Assembly (NCBI GenBank): GCA_045595365.1
Contig: JAZOAI010000032.1
Span: forward strand, 1 to 18,464
DNA length: 18,464 nt
Source: SIG480 sp045595365
GTDB lineage: Bacteria > Bacillota > Clostridia > Oscillospirales > JAAYXM01
Reading direction: 5' to 3'
The position numbers and the translations under genes were made by a program. The notes below the pieces were generated by a model that was not told the origin of the DNA, did not search any database, and saw nothing but the letters and a program-made list of their open reading frames with translations. Shown here in pieces: positions 9,045 through 13,300 of the stretch (the stretch's first letter is position 1; the number at the start of each line of letters is the position of its first letter).

Positions 9045-9249
9045 AACGGTTTAGATGCATTATATTTTAATGAAGCATTTGCCTATCGGCAAATATGAAG
9101 CAGTGGCTTCGCCACTATGAAGTAAATCCGCTTTGCGAATTTATGAAGCAAAGCGTTCCAAAATGTTGCGAAGCAACTCTTCGTTAGCGAAGCGTCTTCA
9201 TTAGCGTTAGCGTCTTAACATTCCGACAGGAACGCTTCATTGAAAAAAG
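9045..9249. repeat. Hairpin-array element, copy 1 (separator ATGAAGC / GCTTCAT)
   Basis: The leader AACGGTTTAGATGCA (9045-9059) is followed by N-TATATT and then the array. Left-half separators, ATGAAGC or ATGAAGT, lie at about 9070, 9095, 9117 and 9143. They alternate with small hairpins: TTTGCC/GGCAAA (9078-9093), AGTGGC-TTC-GCCACT (9102-9116) and a near-perfect one at 9124-9142. The right half has GTTGC-GAA-GCAAC (9165-9177), CTTCG-TTAG-CGAAG (9179-9192) and TTCC-GACA-GGAA (9221-9232). Its separators are TCTTCATT, TCTTAACA and CGCTTCAT, approximate reverse complements of the left ones. The copy ends in TGAAAAAAG. The region 9150-9164 is degenerate. This is the least regular of the three copies. 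Confidence 0.75.
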
Positions 9250-9274
9250 CACCGACATAGTCGATGCTTTTTTC
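9242..9274. terminator. Bidirectional terminator-like hairpin between elements 1 and 2
   Basis: A 15-base stem with one C-A mismatch (arms 9242-9256 and 9260-9274) and a three-base loop carries A6 at its base on one side and T6 on the other. It could therefore stop transcription on either strand. Its left arm overlaps the TGAAAAAAG terminus of element 1. No gene on either side needs it, so it may be part of the element or mark the site where the element sits. Confidence 0.55.
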
Positions 9275-9285
9275 TGGCAAGTCAG

Positions 9286-9521
9286 AACGGTTTAGATGCA
9301 GTATATTAAAGCGATATACTCTACAGGCAAGAGCAATCCCTTGCCCTACGAGTGCGATATATTTGCTTCGCAAATTCGATATAACTCCACTTCGTTCCGT
9401 TGCGATATGATATAAATTCCTTTATCTCGTTGCCGTAAGGCAACATATCGCATTGAAGATATATCGCGTACGAAGTACATATAGCAAATTCCGACAGGAA
9501 TTTATATCGCTGAAAAAAAAG
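9286..9521. repeat. Hairpin-array element, copy 2 (separator GCGATATA / ATATCGC)
   Basis: The leader AACGGTTTAGATGCA (9286-9300) is identical to copy 1 and is followed by N-TATATT. Left separators are GCGATATA (9311, 9354), TCGATATA (9376) and GCGATAT (9402). Right separators are ATATCGC (9445, 9461, 9504) and ATATAGC (9479), which are exact or near-exact reverse complements. Hairpins between them include a compound one at 9318-9353 (GGCAAG/CTTGCC with outer ACTC/GAGT), ATTTGC-TTC-GCAAAT (9361-9375), central GTTGCC-GTAA-GGCAAC (9429-9444), GTAC-GAA-GTAC (9468-9478) and AAATTCC-GACA-GGAATTT (9486-9503). The copy ends in TGAAAAAAAAG with no terminator hairpin. The unit at 9384-9401 is degenerate. 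Confidence 0.8.
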
Positions 9522-9525
9522 ACAG

Positions 9526-9729
9526 AACAATACAGATGCAATATATTTTTAGTGATATTCCATCTTCGATGGAGTGATATTTTTGATAAATCAAAAGTGA
9601 TATCGAAACCTTCGGTTTTAGTGATATTATATTTGCCATTAAACTGTGCGAAGCACAATAACACTTGGCAAAGCCAAATAAAACTGCGTAGCAATATAAC
9701 TTGCCTCAAGGCAAATATAACTGAAAAAG
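9526..9729. repeat. Hairpin-array element, copy 3 (separator AGTGATAT / ATATAACT)
   Basis: The leader AACAATACAGATGCA (9526-9540) matches the other copies at 11 of 15 positions and is followed by N-TATATT. Left separators (AG)TGATAT lie at about 9551, 9574, 9597 and 9620. Between them are TCCATC-TTC-GATGGA (9559-9573), TTTTGAT/ATCAAAA (9581-9596) and AAACC-TTC-GGTTT (9606-9618). Right separators are ATTAAACT (9638), ATAACACT (9658), ATAAAACT (9678) and ATATAACT (9694, 9715). Between them are TGTGC-GAA-GCACA (9645-9657), TTGGC-AAA-GCCAA (9665-9677), TGC-GTA-GCA (9685-9693) and TTGCC-TCAA-GGCAA (9701-9714). The copy ends in TGAAAAAG, overlapping the tRNA operon terminator. This is the most regular copy. 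Confidence 0.8.
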
Positions 9730-9754
9730 ACTTGTCAATTGACAAGTCTTTTTC
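9723..9754 (-). terminator. Terminator of the tRNA operon (32-base perfect palindrome)
   Basis: The two 16-base halves are exact reverse complements (stem GAAAAAGACTTGTC, centre AATT). The hairpin starts one base after the CCA end of tRNA-Cys on the minus strand and finishes in UUUUUC. The symmetry would let it also stop plus-strand transcription. Its outer A-tract doubles as the right terminus of hairpin-array element 3. Confidence 0.85.
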
Positions 9755-9755
9755 A

Positions 9756-9830
9756 TGGAGGCGCCACCCAGATTTGAACTGGGGAATCAGGGTTTTGCAG
9801 ACCCATGCCTTACCACTTGGCTATGGCGCC
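9756..9830 (-). tRNA. tRNA-Cys (GCA)
   Basis: A 75-base tRNA with encoded CCA and acceptor stem GGCGCCA paired with TGGCGCC. The anticodon loop CTGCAAA gives anticodon GCA, and the T-arm contains GTTCAAATC. It is the last gene of the five-tRNA operon. Confidence 0.95.
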
Positions 9831-9835
9831 ATATG

Positions 9836-9869
9836 ATTTACGACAGGAACTGTCGCTCCTGCCGTAAAT
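9836..9869. repeat. Inverted repeat in the Gly-Cys tRNA spacer
   Basis: Arms ATTTACG-a-CAGGA and TCCTG-c-CGTAAAT form a 12-pair hairpin with one internal mismatch around an eight-base loop. It fills the only long spacer of the tRNA operon and has only a short T-run after it. It contains CGACAGGAA, which also occurs in hairpins of element 1 (9224-9232) and element 2 (9492-9500). It may be a processing signal or a stray unit of the array family. Confidence 0.55.
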
Positions 9870-9872
9870 TTT

Positions 9873-9947
9873 TGGAGCGGAAGACGAGATTCGAACTCGC
9901 GACTTTCACCTTGGCAAGGTGACACTCTACCACTGAGTCACTCCCGC
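9873..9947 (-). tRNA. tRNA-Gly (GCC)
   Basis: A 75-base tRNA with encoded CCA. The acceptor stem is GCGGGAG with TTTCCGC-type pairing, the anticodon loop CTTGCCAAG gives GCC, and the T-arm contains GTTCGAATC. Confidence 0.95.
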
Positions 9948-9951
9948 AAAT

Positions 9952-10027
9952 TGGTGCCTCCGGTCGGAATCGAACCAACGACACGGGGATTTTCAGTCCC
10001 CTGCTCTACCGACTGAGCTACAGAGGC
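9952..10027 (-). tRNA. tRNA-Phe (GAA)
   Basis: A 76-base tRNA with encoded CCA. The acceptor stem pairs GCCTCTG with CGGAGGC, the anticodon loop CTGAAAA gives GAA, and the T-arm contains GTTCGATTC. Only four bases separate it from tRNA-Gly. Confidence 0.95.
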
Positions 10028-10032
10028 GAGAC

Positions 10033-10109
10033 TGGCGACCCGGATGGGGCTCGAACCCACGACCTCTAGCGTGACAGGCTAGCGTTCTAACCAACTGAAC
10101 TACCGGGCC
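10033..10109 (-). tRNA. tRNA-Asp (GTC)
   Basis: A 77-base tRNA with encoded CCA. The acceptor stem pairs GGCCCGG with CCGGGTC, the anticodon loop CTGTCAC gives GTC, and the T-arm contains GTTCGAGCC. Five bases separate it from tRNA-Phe. Confidence 0.95.
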
Positions 10110-10112
10110 ATG

Positions 10113-10188
10113 TGGTGGGAACAACAGGGCTCGAACCTGTGACCCCCTGCTTGTAAGGCAGATGCTCTCCCAGCTGAGCTATGCTCCC
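10113..10188 (-). tRNA. tRNA-Val (TAC)
   Basis: A 76-base tRNA with encoded CCA. The acceptor stem pairs GGGAGCA with TGTTCCC, the anticodon loop CTTACAA gives TAC, and the T-arm contains GTTCGAGCC. It is the first gene of the operon, about 30 bases downstream of the -10 box. Confidence 0.95.
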
Positions 10189-10220
10189 ACATACCGTCGC
10201 CAGTCATATGCGACTTGTAT

Positions 10221-10249
10221 ATTATACCGATTTTTCCTTGCAATGTCAA
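10221..10249 (-). promoter_or_regulatory. Consensus SigA promoter of the tRNA operon
   Basis: On the minus strand a perfect TTGACA (10249-10244) and a perfect TATAAT (10226-10221) are spaced by 17 bases, as expected for a strongly expressed stable-RNA operon. A short hairpin-forming repeat (GTCGC/GCGAC, 10196-10214) lies in the leader before tRNA-Val. Confidence 0.9.
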
Positions 10250-10401
10250 GCAAAATTTCAAAAAATTTTTCCTATTTTTTTTAACAAATTAAAAAAGTTA
10301 TATTTTCCTTGCATTTAGCCGAAAAATATGGTAAATTTATAAAAGTTAATATCTTTCTCCCCCCTATTTTTCCTATCTCCTTGCCCATACTATTTTTATT
10401 A

Positions 10402-10430
10402 TTTACAAATCGACGAAAATGTATTAGAAT
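10402..10430 (+). promoter_or_regulatory. SigA-type promoter of ireB
   Basis: TTTACA (10402-10407) and TAGAAT (10425-10430) have a 17-base spacer. Transcription would start near 10437, about 28 bases before the ireB ATG. The AT-rich gap 10189-10464 contains only this and the divergent tRNA promoter. Confidence 0.7.
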
Positions 10431-10464
10431 ATAGATATACGTACTTCAAGAAGAGGTGAGCATT

Positions 10465-10710
10465 ATGTTTGACAACACGCAGAAATTCGTTCTGAAGCGA
10501 GACGAAGACGACGAAATGAAGTTCATATTGACTGAGGTATATGACGCTTTAAAAAGCAAGGGCTATAACCCCATCAGCCAGATTGTTGGTTATATTCTCT
10601 CGGAGGACCCGACGTATATTACAAACCACAACAACGCGCGAAGCTTAGTGCGCAAGCTTGACCGCGACGAGCTTTTACACGCACTTGTTCGCCACTATTT
10701 GTCCGATTAA
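10465..10710 (+). CDS. ireB: IreB family regulatory phosphoprotein (UPF0297)
   Basis: This 81-residue protein matches the IreB/UPF0297 family along its length. The central VYDALKSKGYNPISQIVGYILSEDPTYI and C-terminal DARDELLHAL-like block (here NNARSLVRKLDRDELLHALVRHYL) are the conserved parts. In Enterococcus the family is a substrate of the Ser/Thr kinase IreK and influences cephalosporin tolerance. The Thr at position 5 lies in the N-terminal region where that phosphorylation occurs. I choose ATG at 10465: AGAGG (10452-10456) sits eight bases upstream, whereas the alternative GTG at 10456 would overlap that site. A promoter lies just upstream. The gene is followed after 52 bases by an unrecognised gene rather than by a recognisable ruvX. 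Confidence 0.88.
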   Translation: MFDNTQKFVLKRDEDDEMKFILTEVYDALKSKGYNPISQIVGYILSEDPTYITNHNNARSLVRKLDRDELLHALVRHYLSD

Positions 10711-10762
10711 ACTTTCGGCGTATAGTTTTCCATTTTGATTTAGTTTTAGGAGGATTTTCCAG

Positions 10763-11062
10763 ATGGCAGATAAAAAAGACAACATTCTGATGTATAAGGG
10801 CCGCCCCCTCACCCGCAAAGACAAGGTTCTTTACTACGGGAGCATGGCAGAGAAATACATTATTATGTTCCAGATTCTTGAATCAAAAAGCCTTGACGAC
10901 CTGGAGCTTGCGACCCGCGTTTCGCTTCAGCTTCAGCTTACCGACCCTTCGATAAAGTCGAAGGACAGAATCGTCAAGAAGACCGAAGCTGACGGGCTTT
11001 ATCAGGCGATGGACATCGCTTCCATATGGCTTGAGCGCGCTCTCGCCGCAGACAAGAAATAA
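10763..11062 (+). CDS. Unrecognised 99-residue protein downstream of ireB
   Basis: I do not recognise a named family. The start is well supported by AGGAGG (10748-10753) nine bases before the ATG. The protein is soluble and charged, with no signal peptide, membrane segment or cysteine pair. It opens with a short basic stretch (KGRPLTRKDKVLYYG), continues with a mixed helix/strand middle that includes LQLTDPSIKSKDRIVKK, and closes with a probable amphipathic helix (YQAMDIASIWLERALA). No terminator lies in the 52-base gap after ireB, and a strong one follows the stop, so the two genes are probably co-transcribed. Coding quality and the ribosome binding site make it a real gene. A role linked to IreB is a guess from position. 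Confidence 0.75.
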   Translation: MADKKDNILMYKGRPLTRKDKVLYYGSMAEKYIIMFQILESKSLDDLELATRVSLQLQLTDPSIKSKDRIVKKTEADGLYQAMDIASIWLERALAADKK

Positions 11063-11074
11063 AACGCATATGAC

Positions 11075-11106
11075 ACACCCCACAACCTTATGAGGTTGTG
11101 GGGTGT
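11075..11106. terminator. Shared bidirectional terminator between ireB and dehydrogenase operons
   Basis: A perfect 14-base stem (ACACCCCACAACCT paired with AGGTTGTGGGGTGT) closes a TATG loop, with a T-rich run on the plus side. It starts 12 bases after the stop of the unrecognised gene and 7 bases after the mtlD stop on the opposite strand, so it should insulate the two convergent operons. Confidence 0.85.
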
Positions 11107-11113
11107 TATTTTA

Positions 11114-12307
11114 TTATTTTTTCGAAGCATCCATCTTGGATTTTGCAAGCTTGATGAGATCGCGGACTTCGCCGCCATTTTCAAGAACCTTAACAAACTC
11201 AAGAATTTCGTTGTATTCTTCAGAGCCCTTATTGAGCTTTGAAACGCTCGTCATAACTTCCTCTGCAGGAAGCTTCGAAACGTCGTCAGCATCAAACTTA
11301 AGCGCTGCAGCATATGCGGCATAGAGCGCATACGGCTTTACACCTGCTTCAAGGCAGGAATGAATTGCGCCGACAATTCTGTCCTCCGGAGAGAGCTTTC
11401 TGTTAAGGTCGCGACCTACGCGGAAGACCGTATCTCCGAGCTTCTTGTTTGTGAATCTGAAGAGGAGATCTTCAACGTGTTCAAAAAGATCCTTAAACGG
11501 AACGTTATAGCGGATGGAAAGCGCAAGAGCTGACTCGCACATTGCCCGCATCGCCATAACCTCAATCTCGGTATCCTCTATTGCCTGCCAGATATATTCA
11601 TATCCTTTGAGGTTTCCGAGGTATGCCGTGAGAGAGTGGCCCATATTATGAAGGAAGAGCTTGCGCTCGATATAGAGCCTGAACGGAGCATAAGCGGACA
11701 TATTTGTTATCGCCGGAATCTCGCCCTTAAACCCGTCCTTGTCAACAATGAGATTACAGAACGGCTCTACGCAAACGCGGAGAATGTCGTTCTTCGTCAT
11801 CTCAGGAGTCTGAATCGGAACCATACGGCCGATAGACGCCTCAACTGTTCCGATGAGCTCATCAAAGAGCTTTTTCTCGTCATCGGTGAGAAGCTCCTTA
11901 ACTGATGATGCGAGGAACTTATCCGCATCAATGAGGTTTTCGCAGATTATGATATTGAGCGGAGCCATATTTCCCTGTTTCCAGCGGAGGCTCAAGCCCT
12001 TTGCGATGTTTCCGACGATTCTCGGAAGGATGTTAACGCCGACAGCTGTCGCCATAACGTCACACTCTGCGATAGCCGTAGCAACCGCATCGGCATCCAT
12101 GCCGTCAATTCCGCTTACGTTCTTAACGTTGATTTCTTCGTTGCTTTCATTTGACAAGACTTCGACGACATATTCGCCGCGCTCGTTCAAAGCACCGATT
12201 ATTTCTTTGTTTACATCAATAAAAGCAACGGAATATCCGGAAAGCGAAAAAAGCTCACCTATAAATCCGCGCCCGATGTTTCCTGCGCCGTACATTACAG
12301 CTTTCAT
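11114..12307 (-). CDS. mtlD: Mannitol-1-phosphate 5-dehydrogenase
   Basis: This 397-residue cytosolic enzyme interconverts D-mannitol 1-phosphate and fructose 6-phosphate with NAD(H). The N-terminal Rossmann motif GAGNIGRG is at 7-14. The polyol dehydrogenase signature ERKLFLHNMGH is at 214-224, with K216 as the likely catalytic lysine. A VGRDLNRKLSPEDR block lies toward the C-terminus. Length is close to the roughly 380 residues of the E. coli enzyme. An AAGGAG site follows directly after the lplA stop, and only 15 bases separate the genes, so mtlD is the last gene of the dehydrogenase operon. No mannitol PTS gene is visible, which is unusual for mtlD. The reductive direction would consume NADH made by the complex upstream; that link is inferred. 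Tagaturonate/fructuronate reductases are relatives, but the motifs fit MtlD better. Confidence 0.88.
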   Translation of the reverse strand: MKAVMYGAGNIGRGFIGELFSLSGYSVAFIDVNKEIIGALNERGEYVVEVLSNESNEEINVKNVSGIDGMDADAVATAIAECDVMATAVGVNILPRIVGNIAKGLSLRWKQGNMAPLNIIICENLIDADKFLASSVKELLTDDEKKLFDELIGTVEASIGRMVPIQTPEMTKNDILRVCVEPFCNLIVDKDGFKGEIPAITNMSAYAPFRLYIERKLFLHNMGHSLTAYLGNLKGYEYIWQAIEDTEIEVMAMRAMCESALALSIRYNVPFKDLFEHVEDLLFRFTNKKLGDTVFRVGRDLNRKLSPEDRIVGAIHSCLEAGVKPYALYAAYAAALKFDADDVSKLPAEEVMTSVSKLNKGSEEYNEILEFVKVLENGGEVRDLIKLAKSKMDASKK

Positions 12308-12322
12308 AAAAGATTTCTCCTT

Positions 12323-13300
12323 TTATAACAATACTTCAATAAGTTCTTTGGCAGAAATTTTGCCGAAGTAATCACCTATTCTGAATTTTGAAAGTGCGGT
12401 TTCTATTTCTGCATCTTCGTGTTTTATTCCGAGAAGGGCCTTTTCTATATCCGAAATGTCCCCTGCTCCGAAAAAATCGCCAAAGATTTTTGCACCTTCA
12501 ATTTTTCCGTCAGACACGGTAAGGAAGGCTTCTATACTGCCACCGCCAAACCTTTTTTTCTTTCTGAAGGAATACTTGGGAGAATAGCCGAAGTTCCATT
12601 CCCAGGTTCTGTATTTCTCGTTTGCAAGCTTCTCGGCTGCGCGAAGCTCATCATCTGATGGCGAAAACTCCGAGACGTTATACATTTTTTTAACCTCAGA
12701 TGTGATAACATCGCAGAGCATTTTTGCATCAACGCGCGCACCAAGAAGCTCTGACAGGTTTGCCACCCGCGATGACACGGATTTGATCCCTTTACTCTGC
12801 ACCTTTTCCTTATCAGGCGTCAAGGCTTTTGAGAGAACAGAAACGTCTACATCAAAAAGGATTGTCCCATGATGCAGAAGTCGGTTTCCGACAACGGTCT
12901 GAGCGTTGCCGGAGATTTTCCTCCCACTTGCAACAATGTCATTTCTCCCGGAAACCTCGGCTTTTACACCAAGCTTCCCGAGGGCAGAAATAACGGGAGC
13001 GGCAAAGCGAGAAAAGTCGCTTTCCCACTCCCCGTTGCAGTTTGATATGTATGTGAAATTGAGATTTCCCATATCGTGGTATACCGCGCCGCCGCCGGTG
13101 ATTCGGCGGACAACGCGGATACCGTTTTCTTTTACATAGTCAAGATTAATCTCCGCAAGTGTATTCTGATTTTTTCCGACAACTATCGTGTTGTCGTTTT
13201 GCCAGAGCATAAACACCTCATCCTCATACCCGCGCAGGAAGTTCTCTTCAAGCGCAAGGTTGAAGGCCGGATCGGTAAACTTGCTGATGTATAAAATCAT
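12323..13300 (-). CDS. lplA: Lipoate-protein ligase A
   Basis: This 325-residue enzyme activates lipoate with ATP and attaches it to the lipoyl lysine of E2. It has the BPL/LplA catalytic fold with RRITGGGAVYHDMGNLN at 65-81 and SGRKISGNAQ around the catalytic K128. HHGTILFDVD follows, then a C-terminal accessory domain (about 240-325), as in full-length LplA/LplJ. The ATG at 13300 overlaps the E1 stop codon (ATGA), indicating translational coupling. An upstream in-frame start at 13405 would add 35 residues unlike the family, so I reject it. Its place in the operon suggests dedicated lipoylation of the E2 encoded upstream and reliance on scavenged lipoate. Confidence 0.92.
   Translation of the reverse strand: MILYISKFTDPAFNLALEENFLRGYEDEVFMLWQNDNTIVVGKNQNTLAEINLDYVKENGIRVVRRITGGGAVYHDMGNLNFTYISNCNGEWESDFSRFAAPVISALGKLGVKAEVSGRNDIVASGRKISGNAQTVVGNRLLHHGTILFDVDVSVLSKALTPDKEKVQSKGIKSVSSRVANLSELLGARVDAKMLCDVITSEVKKMYNVSEFSPSDDELRAAEKLANEKYRTWEWNFGYSPKYSFRKKKRFGGGSIEAFLTVSDGKIEGAKIFGDFFGAGDISDIEKALLGIKHEDAEIETALSKFRIGDYFGKISAKELIEVLL

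Noticed and set aside
9045..9729. CRISPR array
   Set aside because: The repeated words are only 7-8 bases, the intervening sequences are palindromic and 9-36 bases long, and the repeat orientation flips at the centre of each copy. No cas gene is visible.
9321..9836. Open reading frames of 69, 107 and 127 codons over the hairpin arrays
   Set aside because: They translate the separators and hairpins, lack ribosome binding sites, and the plus-strand one runs through tRNA-Cys.
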